NCBI RefSeq assembly: GCF_048266365.1 | Contig: NZ_JBLWZP010000007.1 | Span: 1 to 64,000, forward strand | Direction of reading: 5' to 3' | DNA: 64,000 nt | From: Galbibacter sp048266365 | GTDB lineage: Bacteria; Bacteroidota; Bacteroidia; Flavobacteriales; Flavobacteriaceae | Shown here: in pieces, positions 51,387 through 60,697 of the stretch | How positions within the stretch are numbered: the first letter of the stretch is position 1 | Layout of the letters: every line of letters begins with the position of its first letter | The notes under the pieces: model-generated | Databases searched by the model: none | Seen by the model: only the letters and a program-made list of their open reading frames with translations | Told to the model about the DNA's origin: nothing | Program-made: the position numbers and the translations under genes

Positions 51387-52145
51387 TTAAGATAATTTTT
51401 TATTGACGATCGTACTGCTGGCCTGATCCCTGGGCATCACTATTAAATCCGCGATATTTACATGTGCCGGTCGACTCACGGCAAAATAAATTATATCTGC
51501 AATATCCTCAGGGGTTAGGGGGGTGTAGCCTTGGTACACTTTTTCGGCTTTTTCAGTATCACCTTTAAAGCGAACCTCACTGAATTCAGTTTCTACCAGC
51601 CCTGGATGTATGGCGCCAACTCGAATACCATGATGATGTAAATCGATACGCATGGCTTGGTTTAAGGCATCTACTGCATGTTTACTGGCGCAATATACAT
51701 TACCATTAGGATATACTTCTTTTGCAGCTGTAGAGCCAATATTAATGATATGGCCTGCTTTGTTAGCAATCATAGATGGGATAATGGCTTTACTTACGTA
51801 CAATAATCCCTTTACATTAATATCTATCATGGCTTCCCAATCCTCAACATCACCCTGATCTATAGGGGAAAGGCCATGTGCATTTCCAGCATTGTTAATC
51901 AGAATATCGATGTTCGAAAATTGCTCTGGCAGTGATGCAATACCCTTGAAAACCATAGCTTTATCACGAACATCAAAGGCGAGAATGTGTACATCTACCT
52001 GAGTGCTCAGCTCTTGTTGCAATTCTTGCAGGCGTTCCTTACGGCGACCACAAATGATTATATCAATACCCTGAGAAGCAAATAGCCTGGCAGTAGCTCT
52101 TCCAATACCACTACTCGCACCTGTAATTAAAGCCGTTTTACGCAT
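51387..52145 (-). CDS. Short-chain dehydrogenase (YdfG-like)
   Basis: A 252-residue NADP(H)-dependent classical SDR. The cofactor motif TGASSGIG is at residues 7-14, followed by a basic RRKERLQE segment that favours NADP. NNAG, IINIGSTAAKEVYPNGNVYCASK (catalytic Ser, Tyr and Lys, in pieces) and HPGLVETEFSEVRFKG are present. The last motif resembles YdfG, the malonic semialdehyde/L-allo-threonine dehydrogenase type. The exact substrate is not settled. It lies 75 bases downstream of the saccharopine dehydrogenase gene and is probably in its operon. Confidence 0.9.
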   Translation of the reverse strand: MRKTALITGASSGIGRATARLFASQGIDIIICGRRKERLQELQQELSTQVDVHILAFDVRDKAMVFKGIASLPEQFSNIDILINNAGNAHGLSPIDQGDVEDWEAMIDINVKGLLYVSKAIIPSMIANKAGHIINIGSTAAKEVYPNGNVYCASKHAVDALNQAMRIDLHHHGIRVGAIHPGLVETEFSEVRFKGDTEKAEKVYQGYTPLTPEDIADIIYFAVSRPAHVNIADLIVMPRDQASSTIVNKKLS

Positions 52146-52220
52146 CCGTGTTTTAAATTTAATTGTTTTGTGATTGCAAGTTAAGTATTAGAGAAAAATA
52201 TAACTATTCGAGCACAGATT

Positions 52221-53597
52221 TTAAATAGTGCTTTCTTCCTTTTGAGGGTTATAGCCTAAATAAGGAACAGACTTCTCGGTAAATACAATATCGTGATCCT
52301 CCAATTCTTTGAGAATAGGCTCGTACACATCTTTTAAAATCGGTATGATCACCCCTGCGGTGGTAATTTGCTTGTTGAGAATCTTCAGTGCAGCGATACC
52401 CAGTGGTAAACCTACTGTTTTTGCCATGGCAGTATATCGGGTGTCCTGCCCAATGGTTACCATACTTGAATCTATTTGATGCTTTTTGCCCTCGAGTAGA
52501 TAGCCAAATTTATGGTACATCACGATCATGTCCTTATCGTCTTGATCTAGTGTCCATTTTTGCTCGAGTATACTTTGCAAGGCCTGTGCAGGAGTTGCGT
52601 TTGCGATGCCCAGTGTCTTTTGATCATTAAACAAATCCAACTCGATTAGTTTCCCCCACATGATATCATCTTGATCTATTTTGAGATAATGCCGTAGTTT
52701 GAGTTCCACCGAATCCGTTGGAGAGTACGGTAAGAACGTATTGATAAAGGCTCTGTATGTCATGTGCTCGGAATTGTCTAAGACGTAGCTGTCGTCAGTC
52801 AGACCAAGCTGGACAAACATATTCCACGCTTTTGAAAATCCAACCCTTCTTATGGTACCTCTATATAAAGTCAGTACATCTTCTAGGCCATAGGCGTTTC
52901 GGTACTTTAAAGAATCCCTATTGGCATACACCTCAAATTTACCATAGCCTTCAATGTCCAGAAACTCTGTTCTTCTAAAGAGTTTGTTGTAAGGAATGTA
53001 TTTGAAATTTCCTTCCTGAATAAACTTCGCAGCACCACCTTGTCCTGCGACCACAACATTCCTCGGATTCCAAGTAAATTTGTAATTCCATAAATTAGTA
53101 TCGCTTTGCGGAGCAATAAGCCCACCGGTAAAAGACTCAAACAATACCATTTTGCCACCTTTTTCGCGAATATCATGGATCACCTTCATGGCGCTCATAT
53201 GATCAATGCCGGGATCCACACCTATCTCATTTAGAAAGATGAGGCCTTTGTTTTTGACCTGTTGATCGAGTTGTTCCATCTCTGGACTCACATAGGAAGC
53301 CGTGACTAAATTCTTGCCCTGCGCAAGACAATCTTTGGCTACCTCAATATGAAATCGAGCAGGTAACATAGAAATCACCAGATCAGCTTTTTTTATGGCA
53401 TTCACCCGCTGATCCTCATTAAAAATATCTAATTTTATGGCCGTACTGGATGGGTGATTATTTAATAGCTTGATAGCATTGTTCGGGTCTTTGTCCCCGA
53501 CGAGAATATGTAACTTTTCTTTTTCAGCATTCTGCAGTAGATACTGCAATAAATAGGAAGTAGATTTTCCTGCACCGATTAGAAGAATGGTCCTCAT
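52221..53597 (-). CDS. Saccharopine dehydrogenase family protein
   Basis: A 458-residue NAD(P)-dependent dehydrogenase. It starts MRTILLIGAGKSTSYLLQYLL, with the Rossmann Gly-rich turn GAGKS, and has DLVISMLPARFH, GVDPGIDHMSAMKVI and SFTGGLIAP. The saccharopine dehydrogenase C-terminal domain follows (LRHYLKIDQDD and MAKTVGLPLGIAALKIL). It is likely the glutamate-forming saccharopine dehydrogenase of lysine catabolism. An ALDH7-type enzyme earlier in the window could act on its product, aminoadipate semialdehyde. A lysine-ketoglutarate reductase is not in the window. Confidence 0.88.
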   Translation of the reverse strand: MRTILLIGAGKSTSYLLQYLLQNAEKEKLHILVGDKDPNNAIKLLNNHPSSTAIKLDIFNEDQRVNAIKKADLVISMLPARFHIEVAKDCLAQGKNLVTASYVSPEMEQLDQQVKNKGLIFLNEIGVDPGIDHMSAMKVIHDIREKGGKMVLFESFTGGLIAPQSDTNLWNYKFTWNPRNVVVAGQGGAAKFIQEGNFKYIPYNKLFRRTEFLDIEGYGKFEVYANRDSLKYRNAYGLEDVLTLYRGTIRRVGFSKAWNMFVQLGLTDDSYVLDNSEHMTYRAFINTFLPYSPTDSVELKLRHYLKIDQDDIMWGKLIELDLFNDQKTLGIANATPAQALQSILEQKWTLDQDDKDMIVMYHKFGYLLEGKKHQIDSSMVTIGQDTRYTAMAKTVGLPLGIAALKILNKQITTAGVIIPILKDVYEPILKELEDHDIVFTEKSVPYLGYNPQKEESTI

Positions 53598-53661
53598 AGT
53601 TTTGGTTTAAATTTCACACTAATGTATTAAAACGTTAGATTTATAACAAAAAAAACATAAA

Positions 53662-54051
53662 ATGAATAAAGGAATTTTAATTACAGGCGCTATTTTGGGT
53701 GCACTGGCGGTGGTTTTAGGGGCTTTTGGTGCTCATGGTTTGAAAAATTTAGTTGATTCCGAAGCTGTAAAGACATTTGAAACGGGTGTGAGATATCAAA
53801 TGTATCACGCTTTGCTTTTACTTTTTGTCGGTGGTAACACATTATTAAGTAATTCGACCAAAACTACGATAATGTATTTGGTAATTGCTGGAGTTATTCT
53901 TTTTTCCGGATCCATCTATGGGTTGTCCACAAATAACCTATCAGGCTTCGATTTCAGGAAAATCGGATTTATTACTCCTATAGGAGGTGCTTTGCTGATT
54001 GCTGCTTGGGGTGTACTTATCTATAAGTTCTTTCAACTAAGAAATGTGTAA
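53662..54051 (+). CDS. DUF423 family membrane protein
   Basis: A 129-residue inner-membrane protein with four predicted helices. The start (GAILGALAVVLGAFGAHGLKN) and the motif FETGVRYQMYHALLLL are the hallmark of the DUF423/YgdD family, as is the late FSGSIYGLS and TPIGGALLIAAWGVLIYK. Family function is unknown. It is followed 76 bases later by pckA, which has its own promoter, so it is probably transcribed alone. Confidence 0.92.
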   Translation: MNKGILITGAILGALAVVLGAFGAHGLKNLVDSEAVKTFETGVRYQMYHALLLLFVGGNTLLSNSTKTTIMYLVIAGVILFSGSIYGLSTNNLSGFDFRKIGFITPIGGALLIAAWGVLIYKFFQLRNV

Positions 54052-54070
54052 AAAAACAGAGTCTCAAACG

Positions 54071-54098
54071 TTGTAGTTGGATTATTTTTATACATTTG
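54071..54098 (+). promoter_or_regulatory. Bacteroidota promoter of pckA
   Basis: TTG (54071-54073) and TACATTTG (54091-54098) are 17 bases apart, an exact -7 match. The expected start near 54105 lies downstream of the upstream in-frame codons (54077), which decides for the ATG at 54128. Confidence 0.65.
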
Positions 54099-54127
54099 TT
54101 GCGCAATCTAACAACAAACACAACACA

Positions 54128-55735
54128 ATGACTGAGGAAAAAACTTTAGTTACGAAAACGATTTCGTTAAAAAAATACGGAATCGACAGCCCCTTGGTAA
54201 ATTATCAATTAATTCCTGAAGATTTACACGAAATCACTATCGATTTGAAGATGGGCGTGGAGACCACTTCAGGTGCCTTGGCGGTCAATACTGGAACTTT
54301 TACAGGGCGTGCTCCCAGGGATCGATTTATTGTGAAGGATCAAATTACCGATGATAAGGTATGGTGGGGAGAAGTGAATCAACCTTTTTTACCCGAGAAA
54401 TTTGATGCGTTGTACGATAAAATGGTAACCTATCTATCGGATCAGGAAATTTACGCTAGGGATTGTTATGCATGTGCTGACAAAAACCACCAAATAAACA
54501 TAAGAGTGATCAACCAGTATTCTTGGTGTAACCTATTTGTCTATAATATGTTCCTGCGCCCTACAGATGATGAACTGGAGAACTTTCAAGAAGATTGGTT
54601 AATCGTTAACGCTCCAGGTTTTGAAGCTGATGCTGAGAGAGATGGAACACGTCAGGGAAACTTTACCATCATAAATTTCACCAAGAAAACGATACTTATT
54701 GGAGGAACAGGATATACAGGAGAAATTAAGAAAGGTATATTCTCCGCTCTTAACTTTATACTTCCTGTTTTTAAAAATACCCTTCCTATGCACTGTAGTG
54801 CTAATGTTGGTAAGGATGGAGATACCTCGATATTCTTCGGGCTCTCTGGGACCGGTAAAACTACTTTATCTGCTGACCCTGCTCGAAAACTCATAGGAGA
54901 CGATGAACATGGATGGACCTTAGATAACCACATATTTAATTTCGAAGGTGGTTGCTACGCCAAGGTTATTAATCTGTCCGAGGAAATTGAACCGGATATT
55001 TTTGGAGCAATTACAAAAGGCGCTCTATTAGAAAATGTCCTGGTCGATAAAAATGGAGAGGTTGATTATACGGATACAAGTATTACCCAAAACACAAGGG
55101 TGAGCTATCCGATTGATCATATCAAAAACATACAGGTTCCTTCTATAGGAAGCAATCCTAAAAACATATTTTTTCTTACAGCCGATGCTTTTGGAGTTTT
55201 ACCGCCGATCTCTAAATTAACCCCGGGGCAGGCGGCTTACCATTTTATTTCTGGGTATACCGCTAAAATCGCTGGAACTGAGGACGGAGTAACCGAGCCG
55301 ATCCCATCATTTTCAGCCTGTTTTGGAGCTCCTTTTATGCCATTACATCCTACAGTGTATGCTGAGATGTTAAGTAAAAAAATAAAAGACGCCAATGTAA
55401 ATGTTTGGTTAGTCAATACCGGGTGGACCGGTGGTCCTTATGGTATAGGAACACGTATGAAGTTGAAGCATACCAGGGCAATGATTCAGGAAGCTATGGC
55501 TGGGCGTCTAGGAGATTACTCAAGTGACACCTATACAATACACCCTACATTTTTAATTGCCTATCCAAAGCATTGTCCTAATGTGCCAAGTGAAGTTTTA
55601 TGTCCTAAAAATACTTGGGAAGATAAAGATACCTACGAGATCAAAGCCAAAGAGCTTGCTAAAGCGTTTAATAAGAATTTTGAAAAATACAAAGCTTATG
55701 CTGATCACAGTATCATCAGTGGTGGTCCAGCATAA
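54128..55735 (+). CDS. pckA: Phosphoenolpyruvate carboxykinase (ATP)
   Basis: The enzyme converts oxaloacetate and ATP to phosphoenolpyruvate and CO2, the entry to gluconeogenesis. At 535 residues from the ATG at 54128 it has the normal length. The kinase P-loop is FFGLSGTGKTTLSADP, preceded by MHCSANVG and followed by GDDEHGW. RGxTA-region homology (TGRAPRDRFIVKDQ), IGGTGYTGEIKKG and the NTGWTGGPYG motif are all present. It works with fbp earlier in the window. A terminator follows. Confidence 0.97.
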   Translation: MTEEKTLVTKTISLKKYGIDSPLVNYQLIPEDLHEITIDLKMGVETTSGALAVNTGTFTGRAPRDRFIVKDQITDDKVWWGEVNQPFLPEKFDALYDKMVTYLSDQEIYARDCYACADKNHQINIRVINQYSWCNLFVYNMFLRPTDDELENFQEDWLIVNAPGFEADAERDGTRQGNFTIINFTKKTILIGGTGYTGEIKKGIFSALNFILPVFKNTLPMHCSANVGKDGDTSIFFGLSGTGKTTLSADPARKLIGDDEHGWTLDNHIFNFEGGCYAKVINLSEEIEPDIFGAITKGALLENVLVDKNGEVDYTDTSITQNTRVSYPIDHIKNIQVPSIGSNPKNIFFLTADAFGVLPPISKLTPGQAAYHFISGYTAKIAGTEDGVTEPIPSFSACFGAPFMPLHPTVYAEMLSKKIKDANVNVWLVNTGWTGGPYGIGTRMKLKHTRAMIQEAMAGRLGDYSSDTYTIHPTFLIAYPKHCPNVPSEVLCPKNTWEDKDTYEIKAKELAKAFNKNFEKYKAYADHSIISGGPA

Positions 55736-55788
55736 GTCAAAATAAAGGGAGTTAAGTGTCTCCCGAGCTTGCCAAATAGTTAGTAGTA

Positions 55789-55817
55789 AGGCCTCTGTTT
55801 ATTCAGAGGCTTTTTTT
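55789..55817 (+). terminator. Intrinsic terminator of pckA
   Basis: GCCTCTG (55791-55797) pairs with CAGAGGC (55804-55810), followed by T7. The T tract runs into the last codons of the convergent radA gene. Confidence 0.85.
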
Positions 55818-57180
55818 AACCAAATAAAAAGCCGACTACATCTTCAATTTTACTCACTTTCTGAATTTGAATCGCTGTATTTTTAAGGGTGATCTTACTT
55901 TGTTTAGATACAAAAATACGGGTGAAACCTAATTTTTCAGCTTCTAATATGCGTTGTTCCACGCGTTGCACCGGCCTAATTTCACCTGCCAACCCTACTT
56001 CAGCGGCAAAGCAAGTGTCTTTTTCCAATGCAATATCCTCATTGCTGGAAAGTATCGCTGCAATTACCGCAAGATCTAAGGCAGGATCATCGATAGAGAT
56101 TCCTCCGGTGATGTTTAAAAAGACATCCTTTGCACCAAGTCTGAAGCCTGCTCGTTTTTCCAAAACCGCTAGGAGCATATTGAGTCGTTTTGCATTATAG
56201 CCTGTTGTGCTTCGCTGAGGTGTCCCGTAGACAGCGGAACTTACCAAGGCTTGGATCTCTACCATTAAAGGACGCATTCCTTCTAAAGTTGCTGCGATGG
56301 CTGTGCCTGATAATTCCTCATCTGTTTTGGATATTAGTAGTTCCGAAGGATTGGTGACCTCTCTTAAGCCGCTGCCCAACATTTCGTATATCCCTAATTC
56401 TGAGGTCGACCCAAATCGATTTTTAAGCGCTCGTAAAATTCTGTAAACATGATTGCGGTCTCCTTCAAATTGTAAAACCGTGTCCACCATATGCTCTAGG
56501 ATCTTTGGGCCTGCTATATGACCGTCTTTGGTGATGTGACCAATAAGAATTACCGGAGTGTTGGATTGTTTAGCAAAAGTGATAAGCTCGGAGGTACATT
56601 CTCTAATTTGACTAACACTACCTGCTGAAGACTCTATATGATCTGTTTGAAGCGTTTGGATGGAATCTATAATAAGGATATCCGGATCCATTTCTTCTAT
56701 CTGTCTAAATATATTTTGAGTTTTTGTTTCTGTTAGAATATAACAGTGTTCACTCTGTGGGTGAATACGCTGTGCGCGCATCTTAATTTGTTTTTGGCTT
56801 TCTTCCCCGGAAACATATAAGGTTTTAAATGGAAGCTTTAGGGCAATTTGGAGTAGTAAGGTACTCTTTCCAATTCCAGGCTCTCCACCTAGTAAGCTCA
56901 CTGAACCGGGAACCACTCCACCACCTAATACACGATCGAGTTCTACGCTTCCGGTGACCATTCGCATCTCTTTACTACCGTCAATTTCATGCACTCTAAG
57001 TGGTTTTGCAAGTCGTTTTGAAGAGCTATCTGTAGGTTTCCAACCCGTTTTAGCACCCTCCTTTTGGATGATTTCTTCCACTAGTGTGTTCCACTGTTTA
57101 CAGGAAGAACATTGTCCTTGCCATTTGGCAGATTGTGCACCACAATTCTGACAATAAAAAGTCGTTTTAAGTTTGGCCAT
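55816..57180 (-). CDS. radA: DNA repair protein RadA (Sms)
   Basis: A 454-residue RecA-like ATPase that drives branch migration in recombination. The N-terminal zinc finger is CQNCGAQSAKWQGQCSSC, with four Cys. Walker A is GGEPGIGKSTLL, and the RadA-specific KNRFG motif appears as LKNRFGSTSELG. The C-terminal Lon protease-like domain (about residues 290-454) lacks a serine catalytic dyad typical of Lon. Length is standard. A -7-like TACCTTTG lies on the minus strand at 57205-57198, within an inverted repeat CTTTGAGTT/AACTCAAAG (57181-57220) just upstream of the ATG. Confidence 0.96.
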   Translation of the reverse strand: MAKLKTTFYCQNCGAQSAKWQGQCSSCKQWNTLVEEIIQKEGAKTGWKPTDSSSKRLAKPLRVHEIDGSKEMRMVTGSVELDRVLGGGVVPGSVSLLGGEPGIGKSTLLLQIALKLPFKTLYVSGEESQKQIKMRAQRIHPQSEHCYILTETKTQNIFRQIEEMDPDILIIDSIQTLQTDHIESSAGSVSQIRECTSELITFAKQSNTPVILIGHITKDGHIAGPKILEHMVDTVLQFEGDRNHVYRILRALKNRFGSTSELGIYEMLGSGLREVTNPSELLISKTDEELSGTAIAATLEGMRPLMVEIQALVSSAVYGTPQRSTTGYNAKRLNMLLAVLEKRAGFRLGAKDVFLNITGGISIDDPALDLAVIAAILSSNEDIALEKDTCFAAEVGLAGEIRPVQRVEQRILEAEKLGFTRIFVSKQSKITLKNTAIQIQKVSKIEDVVGFLFG

Positions 57181-57220
57181 CTTTGAGTTTTGAATTACAA
57201 AGGTACAAATTAACTCAAAG
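57181..57220. promoter_or_regulatory. radA promoter region with flanking inverted repeat
   Basis: CTTTGAGTT (57181-57189) and AACTCAAAG (57212-57220) are perfect 9-bp inverted repeats that bracket the -7 element TACCTTTG (minus, 57205-57198). This could be an operator site or a leader hairpin for radA. Confidence 0.4.
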
Positions 57221-57453
57221 TTGTCGAAGGCATTAACCCTTGGTTCTGTGTTCTGGTTTAGGTAAAAATAAAAGGATCTAAGCTTTGAAAAAAGAAAATT
57301 TGGTGGTTTTATAATGATCTATAAATAAGTGGAATACGTCTATTGAATCACTTGATTAGGGATCTTAAAAATCCAATAATCGTATTATGTGCGTATATAT
57401 ACAGAATCATTTTTATTAAACGTATATTAATTTATATCTAAAAATTCTATTTT

Positions 57454-58530
57454 ATGAAAATTGTAAAAGGATTATCAAGTAGCCTACTAATTCTATTTTC
57501 TCTTTTGTTTATTGCGAGCAGTTGTAGTGACGATGACAACGATACAAACATACCTGGAGACGGAACGGCTAAGGTTCAAGTACTGCTTGTAGATGCCCCT
57601 GGGGACTACGAGGAAGTAAATGTAGACATTCAGGATGTTATGATTAATCGTACAGACGAAGCTGAAAATGGTTGGGAAAGTTTAACTGATGTTGAAACGG
57701 GTGTATATGACTTGTTAAAACTAACAGGTGGTAACCATGCTATTTTAGCTGATAACGAACTTCCTACTGGTGAGTTAGATCAAATTAGACTTGTTTTAGG
57801 AGATAATAACTACGTAGTTATTGATGGACAAGAAGTTCCATTAGCTACTCCGAGTGCTCAACAATCTGGATTGAAAATCCATTTAGATGATACCGAATTG
57901 GAAGCCGGATTCACCTATTCAATTGTTTTAGATTTTGATGCTGATAAATCAGTAGTAAAGGCCGGTGAGTCTGGTTCTTATAACTTAAAACCTGTAATCA
58001 ATGCAAGTTGGGAAGTAAACTCCGGACAAATCACAGGATCAGTTAATCCACAGGATTTCCAAACTGTTGCCTCCGTAATTACTGCAGACAATGACACTAT
58101 TAGCAGTTATACAAGTGCAGAAGGTATTTATACACTATATGGTGTACCTGCTGGAACTTATGAAGTTACTTTAACTCCTGAAGCTGAATCTGGATATGCA
58201 GTTACTACAGTTGCTGACGTAGTTGTTGTAAATGGAGAAATCACTGAGGTTCCTTTAACTGAATTAGAAGCTGCAGTAGAAGGTGGAAGTATTAGCGGAA
58301 CTGTTCTTAATGCAGACGCTGAAGTAACCGCTTCTGTAACTGTTGGAGAAGAAGTAGTAAGCACTACTGTTGCTGAAGATGGCACCTTTACTTTAGAAGG
58401 TATACCTGCGGGAACTTATACACTTACATTAACTTCTGCAGAAGGATCTGCCTTTGGAGTTAACACAATTCCAGAAGTCGTTGTAGTAGATAACGAAGTT
58501 ACTGCTATTGGCGATATTACCTTGGAATAG
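57454..58530 (+). CDS. DUF4382 lipoprotein with two carboxypeptidase-regulatory-like repeats
   Basis: A 358-residue surface or periplasmic lipoprotein. The signal ends in LFIASSC (Cys24), followed by SDDDNDT, a serine-aspartate rich start typical of Bacteroidota surface lipoproteins. Residues ~38-190 are the DUF4382 domain (VQVLLVDAPGDYEEVNVDI, TGVYDLLKLTGG, LPTGELDQIRLVLG). The C-terminal part holds two repeats of a beta-sandwich (CarboxypepD_reg-like): GQITGSV...YTLYGVPAGTYEVTLT and GSISGTV...FTLEGIPAGTYTLTLT. These are probably an internal duplication. Function unknown; a terminator follows. Confidence 0.85.
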   Translation: MKIVKGLSSSLLILFSLLFIASSCSDDDNDTNIPGDGTAKVQVLLVDAPGDYEEVNVDIQDVMINRTDEAENGWESLTDVETGVYDLLKLTGGNHAILADNELPTGELDQIRLVLGDNNYVVIDGQEVPLATPSAQQSGLKIHLDDTELEAGFTYSIVLDFDADKSVVKAGESGSYNLKPVINASWEVNSGQITGSVNPQDFQTVASVITADNDTISSYTSAEGIYTLYGVPAGTYEVTLTPEAESGYAVTTVADVVVVNGEITEVPLTELEAAVEGGSISGTVLNADAEVTASVTVGEEVVSTTVAEDGTFTLEGIPAGTYTLTLTSAEGSAFGVNTIPEVVVVDNEVTAIGDITLE

Positions 58531-58553
58531 TTAATAAACTGCAAAATATTATT

Positions 58554-58590
58554 AAGAGCAGCCTAATCTTTGGGCTGCTCTTTATATTTT
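58554..58590 (+). terminator. Intrinsic terminator of the DUF4382 gene
   Basis: AAGAGCAGCC (58554-58563) pairs with GGCTGCTCTT (58573-58582), followed by TATATTTT. A strong GC stem. Confidence 0.85.
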
Positions 58591-58629
58591 AACCTATTGT
58601 TAACAGCGTCAATCTAAATAAATTTTCAA

Positions 58630-58660
58630 TTTGCATCCTATTATAGTTGGTGTTATATTG
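58630..58660 (+). promoter_or_regulatory. Candidate promoter of the Bat operon
   Basis: TTTG (58630-58633) is followed after 19 bases by TTATATTG (58653-58660), six of eight matches to TAnnTTTG in a fitting position about 20 bases before the moxR ATG. Confidence 0.35.
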
Positions 58661-58681
58661 ATGCCACAAAAATTAACATAA

Positions 58682-59683
58682 ATGGAGCAAAATACTACTT
58701 TAGATATTACTGCAATTAATGAAAAAATAGAAAGAGAAAGTGCTTTTATTGATTTATTGACAACGGAGATGAATAAAGTCATAGTTGGGCAAAAGCACAT
58801 GGTTGAGAGATTGTTAATCGGATTACTTGGACAAGGACACATACTTTTGGAAGGTGTGCCGGGACTGGCAAAAACTTTAGCAATTAATACACTGTCCAAG
58901 GCTGTACACGGAAGTTTTAGTAGAATTCAGTTTACACCGGATTTGTTACCGGCTGATGTTGTTGGTACTATGATATATAATATTAAGGAAAATGATTTTT
59001 CCATTAAGAAAGGGCCAATATTCGCCAATTTTGTTTTGGCTGATGAGATTAACAGGGCGCCTGCAAAGGTACAATCTGCCTTATTAGAGGCCATGCAGGA
59101 GAAACAAGTGACCATTGGAGATGAAACTTTTATCTTGGACAAACCTTTTTTGGTTATGGCTACTCAAAACCCGGTGGAGCAGGAAGGAACTTATCCTCTA
59201 CCTGAGGCACAGGTTGACCGTTTTATGCTTAAGACGGTAATTGATTACCCAAAATTCAACGAAGAACAACTTATCATAAGAGCCAATCTTAAAGGTTCAT
59301 TTGCTGAAGTGAATCAGGTCGTTAGTATCGATCAGATTTTAAGAGCACAATCCGCAGTACGTGAAGTTTATATGGATGAGAAGATAGAGAAGTATATCTT
59401 AGATATCATTTTCGCAACACGATACCCGGAAAAGTATGAACTTCAAGAATTAAAACCACTAATTAGCTTTGGAGCTTCACCAAGGGGTAGTATTAATTTA
59501 GCTGCCGCTGCCAAGTGTTACGCATTTATCAAACGCAGAGGATATGTGATTCCTGAGGATGTTCGAGCTGTAGTTCTTGATGTTTTACGCCACAGAGTGG
59601 GTATTACCTATGAAGCTGAGGCTGAAAATATCACTTCTGAAGATATTATCAATAAGATTGTAAATGAGATAGACGTACCTTAG
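58682..59683 (+). CDS. MoxR-family AAA+ ATPase
   Basis: A 333-residue ATPase. Walker A is EGVPGLAKTL, Walker B VLADEINRAP, with sensor segments QVTIGDETF and ATQNPVEQEGTYPLPEAQVDRF typical of MoxR proteins. These act as chaperone-like ATPases for partner VWA-domain proteins. It is the first gene of a Bat-type cluster: DUF58, a BatD-like protein, and two VWA proteins follow closely. No known small-molecule substrate. The ATG at 58682 is preceded by ACATAA. Confidence 0.93.
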   Translation: MEQNTTLDITAINEKIERESAFIDLLTTEMNKVIVGQKHMVERLLIGLLGQGHILLEGVPGLAKTLAINTLSKAVHGSFSRIQFTPDLLPADVVGTMIYNIKENDFSIKKGPIFANFVLADEINRAPAKVQSALLEAMQEKQVTIGDETFILDKPFLVMATQNPVEQEGTYPLPEAQVDRFMLKTVIDYPKFNEEQLIIRANLKGSFAEVNQVVSIDQILRAQSAVREVYMDEKIEKYILDIIFATRYPEKYELQELKPLISFGASPRGSINLAAAAKCYAFIKRRGYVIPEDVRAVVLDVLRHRVGITYEAEAENITSEDIINKIVNEIDVP

Positions 59684-59752
59684 AAAGTAACTTATCATCA
59701 TAGTTTACAATTATATTGATACACGAACTTTAAGTTTATCTTTCAAATTCAA

Positions 59753-60619
59753 ATGGACACTAAGGAACTATTAAAAAAGGTCAGAAAAATTGAAATAAAG
59801 ACGCGTCGACTGAGCGATCATGTTTTTGGCGGAGAGTACCACTCCACATTTAAAGGGAGAGGTATGACCTTTAGTGAAGTTCGAAATTATCAGTTTGGTG
59901 ATGATGTACGGAATATTGACTGGAATGTAACTGCGAGATATAATGAGCCTTATATTAAAGTTTTTGAAGAAGAAAGAGAGCTGACCATGATGTTGCTTGT
60001 AGATGTTAGTGCATCTGAGAACTTTGGTACCTCCAAGCAATTCAAAAAGGATATTATTACTGAAATCTCCGCAACCCTGGCATTTTCTGCCATGCATAAC
60101 AATGATAAAATCGGTTTAATTTTATTTTCTGATAAAATTGAACTTTACATACCACCCAAAAAAGGACGGTTTCATGTGCTGAGAATCATACGTGAGCTTT
60201 TAGAGTTCACACCTCAAAATAAGAAAACCAATATTGACGAAGCACTTCGCTTTATGTCAGGGGTGAGTAAAAAACGCGTGATTGCCTTTATGCTCTCTGA
60301 TTTTATGGATGCAAATTACGACCAGGCTCTTAAAATTGCGGCAAACAAACATGATATCACCGGAATCCGGATTTACGACCAAAAAGAAGCAGAAATGCCT
60401 AATATTGGATTTGTTCAAATGGAAGATGCCGAAACAGGAGAAGTACGACTGATCAATACTAAATCCAAACAAGTCAGAAATCAATATGCTGCTTCCTACT
60501 TGGAACGTGTAGATTACTTTCAAAATACTTTTAGTAAAAGTGGTGCCGGGGTAATCAGTAGTAGTGTGGATGAGAGTTATGTGAAAAAATTGTTGGGTTA
60601 TTTTAAGAGGAGAGGATAA
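59753..60619 (+). CDS. DUF58 domain protein
   Basis: A 288-residue cytosolic protein. The DUF58 motif FSEVRNYQFGDDVRNIDWNVTARYNEPYIKVFEEERE (in parts, about residues 40-78) is preceded by RRLSDHVFGGEYHSTFKGRG. A VWA-like Rossmann domain follows (MMLLVDVSASENFG, VIAFMLSDFMD), with a degenerate MIDAS. Proteins of this family always partner MoxR ATPases. Start at ATG 59753, 69 bases after moxR. Confidence 0.92.
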   Translation: MDTKELLKKVRKIEIKTRRLSDHVFGGEYHSTFKGRGMTFSEVRNYQFGDDVRNIDWNVTARYNEPYIKVFEEERELTMMLLVDVSASENFGTSKQFKKDIITEISATLAFSAMHNNDKIGLILFSDKIELYIPPKKGRFHVLRIIRELLEFTPQNKKTNIDEALRFMSGVSKKRVIAFMLSDFMDANYDQALKIAANKHDITGIRIYDQKEAEMPNIGFVQMEDAETGEVRLINTKSKQVRNQYAASYLERVDYFQNTFSKSGAGVISSSVDESYVKKLLGYFKRRG

Positions 60620-60697
60620 TTGGGACAAGACTAGGCCCGGGTGGACTTTATCAGGTGGTTTTCAACAAATAAAAATATTAGAATTTATAACATCGAA

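Noticed and set aside
54077..54127. Upstream extension of pckA
   Set aside because: It overlaps the promoter -7 box, so these codons would lie upstream of the transcript.
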